From: Notamacropus eugenii
Lineage: Eukaryota; Chordata; Mammalia; Diprotodontia; Macropodidae
Direction of reading: 5' to 3'
Assembly (NCBI RefSeq): GCF_028372415.1
Contig: NC_092878.1
Location: forward strand, 73,413,251 to 73,477,250
DNA length: 64,000 nt
A program made the position numbers and the translations under genes. Below the pieces are notes generated by a model. The model did not search any database. It had not been told where the DNA came from and saw only the letters and a list, made by a program, of their open reading frames with translations. The stretch's first letter is position 1, and every line of letters starts with the position of its first letter. Of the stretch, positions 45,185 to 56,437 are shown one piece after another.

Positions 45185-45365
45185 ACATCTACTCTCTGAT
45201 TGAACACTTTGAGTGACAGAGACCTTACCAACTCTTAAGTCAGTTCATTTCCAATTTGGGCAACTCTAATGCATAGGAAATTACTCCAAATCTTGAGACA
45301 GACCGTTCCTACCGTAACTTTCTCCTGTTCAAACAATCTCTGTCCTTTGGAAATACACAGAATAT
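45185..45365 (+). repeat. Ancient mammalian repeat, unnamed
   Basis: 'gagaccttaccaactcttaagtcagttcatttccaatttgggcaactctaa' followed by 'ggaaattactccaaatcttgag' matches a widespread old mammalian repeat that I recognise but cannot assign to a family. Confidence 0.35.
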
Positions 45366-45513
45366 TTTTTTCTGTTTTTCACATGACTACAAAGGGAATA
45401 TCATGATCTCAGAAGAATTAAAATGGCAAAAATTCATTATATGGAGGCATTTTATCTAGTACTCAAGAAGAGATAGTAGTTGATTTTATATGAAACATGA
45501 TAGACTCAAGAAG

Positions 45514-45515
<2 letters not shown>

Positions 45516-45559
<44 letters not shown>
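45516..45559. repeat. (TG)n microsatellite
   Basis: About 22 uninterrupted TG units. Confidence 0.97.
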
Positions 45560-45562
<3 letters not shown>

Positions 45563-46034
45563 AATATAACTGACGTTTCTATAGCCCAGTAAATTTTGCA
45601 AAGCACTTTACATATTGTGCTAAAAGCAATATCCTATTTTCTTCTCCCTTCCTCTATGCAAGTTAGGGTTTTGTTTTGTTTGTTTCCTTAAAAAGTATTG
45701 ATATATTCTTTAAGAATTGTTTGGCTCAGGGGACTAAAGTCTCAGACTTTTTATGTCAAATCCTCATCACCTTAGAATAGCTTATCCATCAGTAAACCAG
45801 GAGTGCTGTGATATTCAGATGTTGGAACATGATAGTTAAAGAAGTGTCTTTGCTCAGATGAATAAACTCAAGCTATTCTCAGTGACCATCCTTGTTGAGT
45901 CCCTTTGTCATTCCAGGGCTATGTAAATCTCTTTTTTCTTAATTCTTAAACAATCAATGAGTGTTCAATGAACGTAAAGTATCAGGGAAATGGCCTGAAT
46001 CAGGCCCAATTTGGAATACATACAATTCCATATC

Positions 46035-46170
46035 AACCTCATAGCAGGTGGGGATTTTACTACAAACGTTATTAGCCCTTTTGTATAGATGAGAAGATTG
46101 AGCTGCAGAGAACTTTAGTGAGTTACTCTTACATCTTGCTAATTCTAAATCCAACATTCTACATTGCCTC
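46035..46170 (-). repeat. MIR fragment
   Basis: 'tagcccttttgtatagatgagaagattgag', then 'gagttactcttacatcttgctaat', then 'aaatccaacattctacattgcctc'. Reverse MIR core. Confidence 0.5.
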
Positions 46171-46239
46171 TTGTACCTATACGTGTCTGCTAGTACATCA
46201 TCAGGAAAGTGAAGTTATCATTGCCTTAGAGTTCATGTA

Positions 46240-46400
46240 GCACACATAACTATAAATTCCTGCACCCTCTAATGTTTGCTAAGAAAGCATTATTCACATT
46301 TATTTGTAAATAAACTTGGATTAAAAAGGTCAAATGATTAGCCCAAGTAAGTGTTAGAATTGGGATTAGAACTCAGGATTTCTGACTTTTAATTCAGTTC
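46240..46400 (-). repeat. MIR fragment
   Basis: 'tattcacatttatttgtaaataaactt', 'ggtcaaatgattagcccaag', then 'attgggattagaactcagga'. Reverse MIR core. Confidence 0.5.
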
Positions 46401-46514
46401 CATTAATATGTTGAAGGGAAGTATGCAAACATAAAAAGACAGCCTCAGAAGTCAAGTCTTTTCTTTGGTGTATGTATTGGGTGATCATGCCAAATTGTTT
46501 AACCTCTCAGTGAA

Positions 46515-46680
46515 CTAAGCCGGTGGTATCAAACATTCAACATTCCCAAATGCTACCCTAAGTAGATTAAAATATAATTGGGAGATATGTAACAAAATAA
46601 GTAAAAATACAATAAAAACTAATCTATGTGAGATTGTTAGGGATTCTTCTGCATGGATTAGTAATACCTATTTCTATTTA
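46515..46680. mobile_element. Possible hAT-like relic related to 35583-35815
   Basis: It starts 'ccggtggtatcaaacattcaac' (compare GGTGTCAAAC termini) and contains 'gattaaaatataattgggagat' like the reverse of the interior of the 35583 element. The other end is not found. Confidence 0.3.
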
Positions 46681-47699
46681 ACTTTGATACTATCATCTAG
46701 GCAACTCTTTGAGTCTCTTAAATAATGGAAAATATACTTTGGTGGAGGGAGTTTCCACATCAGGCATTGGCAATGGAATGTTAACTCTGATCTCTCTTCA
46801 AGCCTTCTGTCCCCCGCACACTAATGATGCCTATTGTTAGCAAATAACAGGTAGGTGTTTGAATTCATGCTGCATGGAAAATATCCCTTTAGTAAAATCA
46901 AAAGAAAAAAATGTTTTAGGAAAAGGTTTTATTATTCAAATGATTGTTGGGTGTGGAGCCAAGATGATGGAGAAAAAGTAGGGACCTACCTGAGCTCACC
47001 ACTAAAGTCCCTCAAAATTACTGTAAAAAATGACTGAGCAAATTCTACAGGAGCAGAAATCAGAAAATGACAGAGTGAAACAGATTTCCAGCCCAAGACA
47101 ATCTGAAAACTGACAGGAGGGATCTATTGCACCAGACTTGGAGTGGAGTGCAGTCCACCATGTGCTATGCTGGCACAGACCAGACTGGAGCAGGCCTCAG
47201 GGCACTGATTCACTATTCAGCTGTTTCAAGGCTTCTCAATCCACAGATGCCAAAGAGAGCTTCAAAGGTCAGGGGGAAAGCACTCTTACCTAGATGAGTG
47301 GGGAACTGCTCCTAGTCTCAGTCCTAAGCTGGTGCCAGCCACTGCTTCTGGAGTTCTTAGCCTACAGACAGTGGGGGAATTAAGCAGTTGATATACAGTG
47401 AAGTTCTGGGTGGCAGTCCTGGTGCAAGGAGGAGCACTAGCATGGCAGAGTTGGTGAAGGCTGTGGAGAGGGAATCCTACACACAGATCAAGGCAAAAAA
47501 AAAAGTACTTGTGGTTGCTTACAGACCAGATTACAGAACAGGAGAGTAGTAAATACCTCTCCTTTGATCATACTACTTTGGAAGAACTGAGAATTTGCAA
47601 GTGCCTGGAGATATCTCTGACAACAGCTGCAAAAAGCCCCTGAAACATGGGGAAGTGCACATTCTACTTAACACAGAACTCAGAGGTCACATAACTGGA

Positions 47700-48770
47700 T
47701 GGGAAAACAACCAAAGGGGAGAAAATAAGACTATAGAAGGTTACTTTTTTGTGAAAAGGTATTTTCTTATGATGAGGAAGGTCAAAGCATACAACCAGAG
47801 GAAGATAGCAAAGTCAAGGGTTCTACATGAAAAACCTCCAAGAAAAATATGAATTGGTCATGGAAGAGCTGAGGAAGTATTTTGTAGTCAAGTAAGAAAA
47901 GTAGAGGAAAAAATCAGAATGGAAATGAGAGTAATGCAAGAAAATCGTTAAAAATTAATCAACACTTTGTTAAACGAGACCCCCCAAAACGCTGAAGGAA
48001 ATAGCACCTTTAAAAATAAACTAACCCAAATGGCAAGGTCCAAAAAAACCAATGAGGTAAAGAATGGCATCAAAAGCAGAATAGGTCAAATGGAAAAGGA
48101 GGCCCAAGAGCTTATTGAAGATAATAATTCTTTCAAAATTAGAATGGAGAAAATGAAAGCTCATGACTTTATGAGAAATCGAGTAATTATAAAACAAAAC
48201 CAAAAGTATGAAAATATAGAAGTTAATATGAAATACCTCAATGGAAGAACAGCCAACTGGGAAAATGGATTCAGAGGAGATAATTCAAAAATTATTGGTC
48301 TACCTGAAAACCATGATCAAAAAAGAGTTAGACATCATCTCTCAACAAATTATCAAGGAAAACTGTCCTGTATTCTTGAACCATAAGGTAAAAGAGGAAT
48401 TGAAAGAATCCACAAATCACCTACTGAAAGAGACTCCAAACAGAAAACTCCTAGGAATTGTTTAGTCAAATTCCAGAGGTCCCAGGTCTAAAAGAAAATT
48501 TAACCAGCAGCCAGAAAGAAGCAGTTCAAGTATTGTGGAAACACAATCAGGAGAACACAGGATTTAGTAGCATCTACACTAAAGGGTGAGAGTACTTGGG
48601 ATATGATATTTCAGAGGTCAAAGGAGCTAAGATTAAAACCAAAAATGACCTAACCAGAAAAACTAAGTATAATACTTCAGGGGGGAAATGGATATTCAAT
48701 GAAACAGAGGACTTCTAAGCATTCTTATTGTAAAGACTAGAACTGAATAGAAAATTTGATGTTTAAATGA
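47700..48770 (+). pseudogene. HAL1 F ORF1 relic
   Basis: The frame 47967-48386 has the coiled coil (IGQMEKEAQELIEDNNSFKI), KQNQKYENIEVNMKYL and the RRM start GDNSKIIGLPENHDQ. After a frameshift it continues with IKENCPVFLNHKVKEE (48241-48465). The C-terminal domain follows to about 48770 with stops. Only one MEKE heptad block is present, against four or five in the L1 copies, so the coiled coil is much shorter. Confidence 0.8.
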
Positions 48771-48778
48771 AAGAATTG

Positions 48779-48944
48779 TTGTTGTTGTTGTTGTATTCAT
48801 CTTTCGTTGCTGAAGAAGATCATGCCATCAGAGAAATGATGATGTTATTGCTTGACTTAGTTTTGAGTGAGGGAAGGCTGTGCAAGGTCACCAGCCTCAC
48901 TTTTCCTCCAGAGCCAACTGAGTGCATTCATTAAGATGACTAGA
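48779..48944 (-). repeat. SINE of the 'aagaaggatgaacac' tail family, in HAL1 F
   Basis: It begins with (TTG)n, the reversed (CAA)n tail, then 'ttcatctttcgttgctgaag', 'ccatcagagaaatgatgatg', 'gagtgagggaaggctgtgc' and 'ggtcaccagcctcac'. This is the reverse complement of the copy at 19776-19945. AAGAAT on each side may be a residual duplication. Confidence 0.72.
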
Positions 48945-49094
48945 GATGGCAAGAATCAAGAGAAACATGAAAAGGAAAACAGGTAAGAGAAGTCATAATG
49001 GACTCATGAAAGTCAAACTGTTTATATTCCTACATGTAAAGGTAATATTTGTAACTCATGAGACCCTTTTCAGTATTAGGGTGGTTAGAGGGAA

Positions 49095-49320
49095 TATATG
49101 CATACGTGTGTATGTGTATATTATACATGTGTATGCATATGTATGCATATACATGTATGTATGTATATACACATATACATGTGTATATATACATATACAA
49201 ATGCACACCCATATTATATATATACATATATATATATACAGTGTATATATAAATATACGTGTGTGTACATAGAGATAGATAGATACATGGATAGATAGAT
49301 AGATAGACAGATAGATGATA
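49095..49320. repeat. (TATG)n and (GATA)n compound microsatellite
   Basis: Imperfect TATG/TACA units followed by GATA units. It gives spurious Tyr/Ile/Cys-rich frames on both strands. Confidence 0.95.
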
Positions 49321-50402
49321 AAGGGAATAGGATGAGTTTAATATGTGGGAAAGATAACTAAAATATAAGAGTAATTATTGATGGGAATGTCATGGCAGAA
49401 AGAGAAAGAGAGAGGTAGAATGTAGTAATGCATCTCACATAAAAGAGATAAGAAGGAGCTTTTACAATGGAGACGAAGAGGAAGGGAGATGAAAGGGAAT
49501 AAGTGAGCCTTACTCTCATTGGGTTTGGCTTAAAGAGGGAATAACAGACATTCCATTGGATATGGAAATCTATCTTACCTTACAAGAATGCAAGGGAAAA
49601 GAGGATAGAAAAGGGAGCATAATAGAAGGGAAGGGGAATGTAATGCGAGAAAGAGAAAGAGACAGTTATAATGTAGTAAAGCATTTCACATAAATGAGCC
49701 AAGAAAGAACTTTACAATGGAGGGAAAGAAAGGTATGGTGAGAGGGAATAAGTGAACATGTCCTCATCACATTTGGCTGCAAGAGGGAATAAATGACACA
49801 CTCAATTGGATAAGGAAGTTTATCTTAACCTACAGAAAAGCAGTGTGGGAAGGAGATAATAGAGGGGGGTTGATATAATGGAAAGTATACTGGGGGAAAG
49901 AGTAACTGGTAGTAAATACCATTGTGAGGGGACAGGCAAAGGGAAAGAATGAGCTAAATGGAGGGCAGTACAGTTTAGAAGGAAATATTGTTAGTTTTCA
50001 CATGAGTGTTATGGAAGTGTTTTACATGGCTACACATGTATGACCTATATGGAATTGTTTGTTTTCTCAATGAGGGGGGACGGGAGGGGAAGAGTGGAGG
50101 GAGGGAGGGAGAGAAAGTGCAACTAAAAACTTTAAAAATGAATTTGACAAATCATTTTTGCATGCAACTGTGAAAGAAGGTCCATAGGGAATGGAGTATA
50201 GAAATTTATCTTGCCCTACAGACAAATAGGTGCAAGAAACGGGAGGATGAGAGGAGGGCAAATTGGGGGAAAAGGTGGTTGGATACAGGCTGTCCTGGGG
50301 TGGGGTAGGGGAGACATTGGGAGAAAAGTTGAAACTCAAAATCTTGTGGAAGGGAATGTTGAAAACAGGACACAAAATATTATATAAATAAAAAATAAAT
50401 AT

Positions 50403-50640
50403 ACTAACCCAAATGGCAAAAGAAATTCAAAAAGACAATGAGGAGAAGAATGACTTAAAGAGCAGAATTGGACAAATGGAAAAGGAGGTCCAAAAGCTCA
50501 CGGAAGAAAATGATTGCTTCAGACTTAGTGTGGAGCAAATTGAAGCTAATGACTTTATCAGAAATCAAGAAATTATAAAACAAAACCAGAACGACGAAAC
50601 AATAGAAGACAATGTGAAATACCTCATTGGAAAAACTTAC
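50403..50640 (+). pseudogene. HAL1-like element G, ORF1 fragment (part 1)
   Basis: The open frame 50413-50664 reads [20 protein letters not shown], then [15 protein letters not shown] and VKYLIGKT: L1/HAL1 ORF1 coiled coil up to the start of the RRM. It begins abruptly after the tail of element F and ends where an inverted L1 starts. The reading continues at 53906. Confidence 0.75.
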
Positions 50641-51147
50641 AAAAGCTTTTTCTGCATCTATTGAGACAATCATTTGATTTCTGTTAGTTTTGTTGTTCAC
50701 ATGATCAATAATACTAATAGTTTTCCTTATATTGAACCAGTCCTGCATTCCTGGTATAAATCTTACCTGATCATAATGTACTATTCTCATGACAAATTGT
50801 TGTATTCTTTTTGGTAAAATTTTATTTAAAATTTTTGTATCTATATTCATTAGAGAAATTGGTGTAGAATTTTCTTTCTCTGTTTGGGCTCTTCCTGATT
50901 TATGTATCAAAGTCATGTTTGTATCATAAAAAGAATTTGTAGGACTCCTTCTTCCTCAATTTTCCGAAATAGTCTACATAGTATTGGAATTAACTGTTTA
51001 TTAAATGTTTGATAGAATTCACTTGTAAATCCATCCAGCCCTGGAGATTTTTTTTCCTAGGGAATTAATTGATGGTTTGTTCCCTTTCTTTTTCTGAGAT
51101 GAGGCTATTTAAGTATTCAACTAACCCTTCTGTTAATTTGGACATTT

Positions 51148-51224
<77 letters not shown>

Positions 51225-52460
51225 TTTAAAATAATCATCTATCTCATTTAGGTTGTCAAATTTATGGGTATACATTTGGGCAAAGTAATTTCTAATTATT
51301 ATTTTAATTTTTTCATTGGAAGTGAGTTCATCCTTTATATTTTTGATATTGGTAATTTGGTTCTATTATTTCTTTTTTTAAATCAAATTGACGGAAGGTT
51401 TACAAATTTTATTGCTTTTTTTTCATAAAGCCAACCTGTAGTTTTATTTATTAGTTCAATAGTTTTCTTTATTTCAGTTTTCTTAATTTCTCTTTTGATT
51501 TTCAGTATTTCTAATTTGGTATTTACTAGGGAATTTGTTCTTTTTCGAACTTTTTTCAGCTGCATGCCCAATTCATTGACCTCCTCTTGATCTATTTCAT
51601 TCATGTAGGCATTGACAGATATAAAACTTCTCCTAAGAATTGATTTTGCAGTATCCCATAAGATCTGGGAGGTAGTCTGTTTACTGTCATTCTTTTGAAT
51701 GCAGTTGTTGATTGTTTCTATGATATGTTGTTTAATCCACTTAGTTTCCAATTAATTTTTGGTCTATTTTTCCATGGTCTTTATTACATGTAATTTTTTT
51801 TTTTTTTTGCATTATGATCTGAGAAGGATGCATTCACTATCTCTGCCTTTCTGCACTGGGTTGTGAGGTTTTTTATGCCCTAGCATATGGTCAGTTTTTG
51901 TATATGTGCCATATACTACTGAGAAAATGGTATATTCCTTTGCATTCCTATTCAATTTTTTCAAGAGATCTATCATGTCAACCTTACCCAGAATTTCTTC
52001 ACCTCTTTATCTTCTTTCTTGTTTATTTTGAGGCTAAATTTATCAGGTTCAGAGAGGGCAAGGTTGAGGCTCACCACTAGTGTAGTTTTGCTATCTATTT
52101 CTTCCCGTAACTCCCTTAAAATATTCTCTAAAAATTTGAATGCTATACCACTTGAAGCATATATGTCTAGTAATGATGTTGATTTCTTGTCTGTGGTGTC
52201 TTTTACCAATGTATAGTTTCCTTCCTTTTCTCTTTTGATTAGATCTATTTCTGCTTTTGCTTTGTGTGAGCTTAGAATTGCTACCCCTACTTTTTTACAA
52301 CAGCAGAAGCACAATATTTTCTGTTCCAACGTTTTACCTTCAACCTCTGTGTATACCTCCATTTCAAATGTGTTTCTTGTAAACAACGTATTGTTGGATT
52401 ATGATTTTTAATCTACTCTTCTATCCATCTCCATTTTATAGGAGAGTTCATCCCATTCAC
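50641..52460 (-). pseudogene. L1 ORF2 relic (inverted segment)
   Basis: Minus-strand frames: 52386-51973 (endonuclease; SGIAFKFLENILRELREEID, LVVSLNLALSE in place of GDLNLPLSE), 51751-51383 (linker, HIIETINNCIQKNDS) and 50916-50455 ([27 protein letters not shown]-like [23 protein letters not shown]). It is more diverged than the two full-length copies. A pure (TA)n of about 70 bases has expanded inside it (51149-51221). Confidence 0.85.
51149..51221. repeat. (TA)n microsatellite
   Basis: About 36 uninterrupted TA units within the inverted L1 ORF2. Confidence 0.97.
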
Positions 52461-53095
52461 ATTCACAACTGTGATTAATTTCTGTGTCTTCCTGTCCATC
52501 CTCTTTCCCAGTGTTTGTGCTTTTAGTTTTCCTCTCTCCCTTCACCTCCACCATAGAGTTTTAATTTTGACCACCAAGTCCCGCAGTTTTTCCTTCCTTC
52601 TTTCAGTCCCCCTCTCTTTTACTCCCCTTTACCCTTACTACTTCTTGCCTTCCTCTTGACCTCCCCTCCTTTTTTGTTCCGCATTCCCCTCCTACTACCT
52701 ATACAGCTAGTTAGATTTATCTACTTAATTGTTTGTTGTTCCCTCCCTGAACCAAATCAGATGAGAGTAAATATCAAACAATGCTCATCTTTGTCCCCTC
52801 TTTCCCTCTCCTGTATTACAATTTTGTGCCTCTTCCTATGATATAATTTACCATTTTCTGTCTCCTCCTTTTTGTATCTCCTGCTACAATCTCTTTTCAC
52901 CCTTAAATCTCGCTTTTATCATCACATCATTTACTTTATACCCACTCCCTCTACTATGTATATCCCTTTCATACTTCATAATAAATATGCAATTCTAAAG
53001 GTTAATCAATATCGTATTTCCCTTATAGGGATGTAAACAGTTTGCCCATACTGGGAAACAAGTTTTTTTTGTTGTTTTTTTGTTTTTTTCCCTGT
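52461..53095 (-). other. L1 inter-ORF spacer (inverted segment)
   Basis: Pyrimidine-rich on the plus strand with the same landmarks as 13079-13644 (ttttactcccctttac; tataatttaccattttctg; gtttgcccat). It shows that the long spacer is also present in this older L1. Confidence 0.8.
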
Positions 53096-53582
53096 TCACT
53101 TTTTTATGCCCCTCTTGGAACCTGTGTTTGAGGATGGAATTTTCATCAGGAAAGTCTGGAAATCCCTTATTTCATTGAATGTCCACATTCTTCCTTGAAA
53201 TACTGTGGTCAGCTTTGCTGGGTAATCCTTCCTTGGTTGTAATCCCAGCTCCTTTGCCTTATGGAATATCATATTCCAATTCCTTTGATCTTTTAATGTA
53301 GAAGCTACAAGGGTCCTGTGTGATCCTGACTGTAGCTCCTCGATATTGGAATGGTTTCTTTCTGATTGCATGTAGTATTTTCTCCTTCACTTGATAGTTC
53401 TGGAATTTGAAAACGACATTTATTGGTGTTTTTAGTTTGGGATCTCTTTCAGGAGCTGGATGGTGCGTTTTTTCAATGACTATTTCGCCCTCTGGATCTA
53501 GGATGTCTGGGCAGTTTTCATTGATGATTTCTTAGAAGATATTGTTCAGGCTCTTTTGTTCATCATGGTTTTCTGGTATACA
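53096..53582 (-). pseudogene. L1 ORF1 C-terminal relic (inverted segment)
   Basis: The frame 53371-53096 covers the C-terminal domain (LVASTLKDQRNWNMIFHKAK, ELGLQPRKDYPAKL). The RRM continues to 53582 in other frames, where the orientation switches. Confidence 0.85.
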
Positions 53583-53905
53583 AGGAATTAAAAATTAGAC
53601 CAGTGGTCTCTTACAGTAAAATGCGTTCCACATCCAGAGAAAGAAATATGAAATTCAGTCACAGAATGAAATCACTGTCTTTTGTATTATGCATTGGTTT
53701 ATTTTATGATTTCTCCCATTCATTTTAATTCTTCTATGCAACACGACTAAGGTGAAAATGTATTTAACAGGAATGTATGTGTAGAACCTATTTAAAATTT
53801 TATGCCATCTCTGGGAAAGAGTGGGGAGGTAGAGGGCAAATAGTGGAAATATCTAAGGTATATGGAAGTGAATGTTGAACCCTGAAAACAAATAAAAAAG
53901 AAAAG

Positions 53906-54172
53906 AAACACTGGCCTGGAAAAAAAGGTCCGGGAGAGAGAATTTAAAAATTGTCTAACTACTGGAACACCGTGATAAATGAAAAGACCCTGGACATCAT
54001 CTTTCAAGAAAGTATCAAGGAAATCTGCCCTGATATTCTAGAACCAATGTGCAATATAGAAATAAAAAGAATGCACTGATCACTTCCGGAAAGAGATCTC
54101 CAAAGGAAAACTACTAGGAATATTGTATCAGAAAAACAAACAAACAAACAAACAAACGAACAAAAAAAGAGG
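53906..54172 (+). pseudogene. HAL1-like element G, ORF1 fragment (part 2)
   Basis: 'cactggcctggaaaaaaagg' and 'agagagaatttaaaaattgtc' continue the ORF1 of 50403-50640, followed by an IKEICPDILEP-like RRM segment. It ends in a (CAAA)n run (54129-54170). Confidence 0.7.
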
Positions 54173-54174
54173 AA

Positions 54175-54612
54175 AGCCATATAACTGATGCTAAGTGAAG
54201 TGATCAGAACCAGGAGAAAGTTGTACACAGTAACAGTCACACTGAGGTATTACTAACTTGGATTGACTCTTGGCTCTTGGCTCTTCTTAGCAATGCAAGA
54301 ATCTAAGAAAATTCCAAAAGACTCATGATGAAAAATTCTATCCACGTCCTGAAAAAGAACTAGGGAATCTGAATATAGATTGAAGGAGATTATTTGTTCT
54401 TGTTTTCTTTGTTTTTTCTTTCTCATGGTACCTCTCATTTGTTCTAATTATTCTTTAAAATACAACCAATGTGATCATATGTTCACTGTGAATATATATG
54501 TAGATCCTATATCAGATTGCACACTGTCTGGGAGAGGAGAGAGGAGATGGAAGACAAGAATATTTAGATCCCAAAATCTTGTGGAAGTGAAGGCTGAAAC
54601 TAAAAATATATA
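54175..54612 (+). mobile_element. L1 3' end (older family)
   Basis: It opens with the last ORF2 codons (atgctaagtgaagtgatcag, aaccaggagaaagttgtaca), then a typical marsupial L1 3' UTR: 'gactcatgatgaaaaattctatccac', 'gaaaaagaactagggaatctgaatatagat', 'ctttctcatgg', 'tcccaaaatcttgtggaagtgaaggctgaaac'. It is 5'-truncated. Confidence 0.75.
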
Positions 54613-54869
54613 AGTTAATTACAATGTTTAATACAATCTTGACAAAAATGACTGAAATGTATTCAATAAGCCACTCAATAACACCAAGTTGCATCTATAC
54701 TAGAATTTTAAAAAATGGTATTCCTTAAGGAAATAATTACTTTAGTCATATTCTGAAACATTCAAAGCTAAATGATTTTCTTAACAGATAAAAGACAAAA
54801 CTTTGACCAAGTAGAATACTCATTTTTACTACAAAAAAAAACTTGAAATTTTAGACAAAGATGAATCTT

Positions 54870-56437
54870 TTGCAAAATGAAAAGAATTCCTGTTAACAAT
54901 TGAAATGAATCTTATATGAAATGGGAATATACTGGAAGCTTGCCCAGCAGACTCAGGAGTGGGGCTAGCATCCCACTTTCCTCACTATTCTTTGATAAAC
55001 TAATAAAAACATTAGTACTAATGATAAGACATAAGAACAATATTAAAGTCATAAAGAGTGACAAAAAGGGAAATAAAATTATCTTTATTCACTGGTGCAA
55101 TGATTCTCAGAAAATCACAGGAAAAAACACATAAGTTAATTGTTATTAATTTTCAGGAAAAAAATGAAGGCTACAATCCAACATCACAAAAACAAGAAAA
55201 CCCAAGATTGTATTATAAAAATAATAATATCAAAGTTACTATAAAACGTATAAAATACTTGTGACTCAATCCATAATATATTTGTAATATCCATATAGAT
55301 TCATGTGCAAAACACTCCATTAGGAAAAAAAAGCTGTAGTTCTCATCATTTCTCATACGTTTTCATTGTAAGGCCTGTCTAATATAATAAAAATGACAAT
55401 ATTACCAATATTAAATTGCAGATTTAAAGCAGAACAAATCAAACTATTGATGGGAAAAAAAGAGCTAGACAAACTAATAACAAAGTGCATTTGAAAGAAG
55501 AAAAGGTGAATTATACTAAGAAGAAAAAAAGAAAAGAAAGATAAATTACATTTCCAAACTTCATACTATATTATGTAGCAACAACAACAAAAAGAGATTA
55601 ATAAAATGGGGTAGACCAGATAGAATAGGAAATAATGATACTCAACTGAAAAATAAATATTACATAGGGATAAATATCTTTCTATTTATAAAGAACTACT
55701 AGGAAAACTGAAAAAAAAAACTATTTTATTTTTAAGAAAAGAACACTGAAACTGAGCCTGTCAGAAATTATGTTTAGATGCACATTTTAGACTGGTTTTA
55801 CATAATAAATTGGTTTAAAATGTGTATTTGGTTCAAACATTAAAATTAGTGGAGTTTAACAAAAATATATGTCATTGAAACTGTGGCACGGAGGATGAAT
55901 TTTTAACTAAATAGGTGATAGAAAAAACTATCCTTCCCCCAGAAAAATACATAATTTGCTTACATAAGATTGAAAGCTTTTTCACAAACAAAATTGTGCT
56001 CTCAAGGGTAAGAATGGAAATAGTACACTAAAAGATACAAATCTTTGTATCCCAATCTCTCTAATGAGGAATTGTTAATTAAGATAGTCAACTAGACAAA
56101 ATATATAAATTCAAAAGTCATTTCATATTAAATGAATATTCAAAAGACGTAAAAAATCTGAAAAAAATACAAACTTTTAACAACCATAATAAAAATTCTC
56201 TGAATCAGTAATGATAATGCAATGCAAATTAAAACCATCTTAAGGTTTCACTGTCCATTCAGTATTTTTTTTTTTTTTTGGAGAAGTTGTAATAATGTAT
56301 ACAAAAGTTTTTGCTAGTTTTGAATTAGTATAATTCTTCTGGCGTGAAATCTGTGTTTATGAAAATTAAAATGGCAAAAGTCTAGGATATTTGACCAAGA
56401 AGTTCCGTTGCTATATAACACCAAAGAGGTTGTTCTC
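54870..56437 (+). pseudogene. Ancient L1 ORF2 relic, part 1
   Basis: Very diverged but collinear with L1 ORF2. SIPLSSLFFDKLIKTLVLMI corresponds to [10 protein letters not shown] and the following helix; GNKIIFIHWCND sits where the FADD catalytic motif would be; IKRIKYL to [18 protein letters not shown] to [10 protein letters not shown]. Nucleotide blocks 'gctttttcacaaacaaaattgtgc' and 'gcaaattaaaaccatcttaaggtttcac' match the C-terminal half. It stops in the 'ttgaccaagaagttccgttgctatataacaccaaagagg' (LTQQYRYY..PKE) segment at 56437 and resumes at 62134. Confidence 0.75.

Larger units (their letters stand above)
46950..50402 (+). mobile_element. HAL1-like element F, full length
   Basis: The 5' start is ggagccaagatgatgg at about 46955; the 5' UTR runs to about 47700; the ORF1 relic covers about 47700-48770; a purine-rich 3' region extends to 50380; and it ends 'aatgttgaaaacaggacac', then an ATAAATAAA tail (50374-50402). 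No ORF2 is present between ORF1 and the 3' end. A SINE (48779-48944) and an expanded TATG/GATA microsatellite lie within. It shares its terminal block (actcaaaatcttgtggaag) with L1 3' ends, as expected if HAL1 uses L1 machinery. Confidence 0.8.
50641..53905. mobile_element. L1 insertion with inverted 5' part (twin priming) in HAL1 G
   Basis: 50641-53582 is L1 in the minus orientation, from ORF2 reverse transcriptase back to the ORF1 RRM. 53583-53905 is L1 3' UTR in the plus orientation, beginning 'agaccagtggtctc', with 'ccacatccagagaaagaaatatg' and an A-rich end (aacaaataaaaaagaaaag). This is the classic inverted-5'-end arrangement, with about 1.7 kb (the ORF2 C-terminal half) missing at the switch. 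The host HAL1 G reads 'attggaaaaac' on the left and 'aacactggcctgg' on the right, so the insertion splits one ORF1. Confidence 0.85.
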
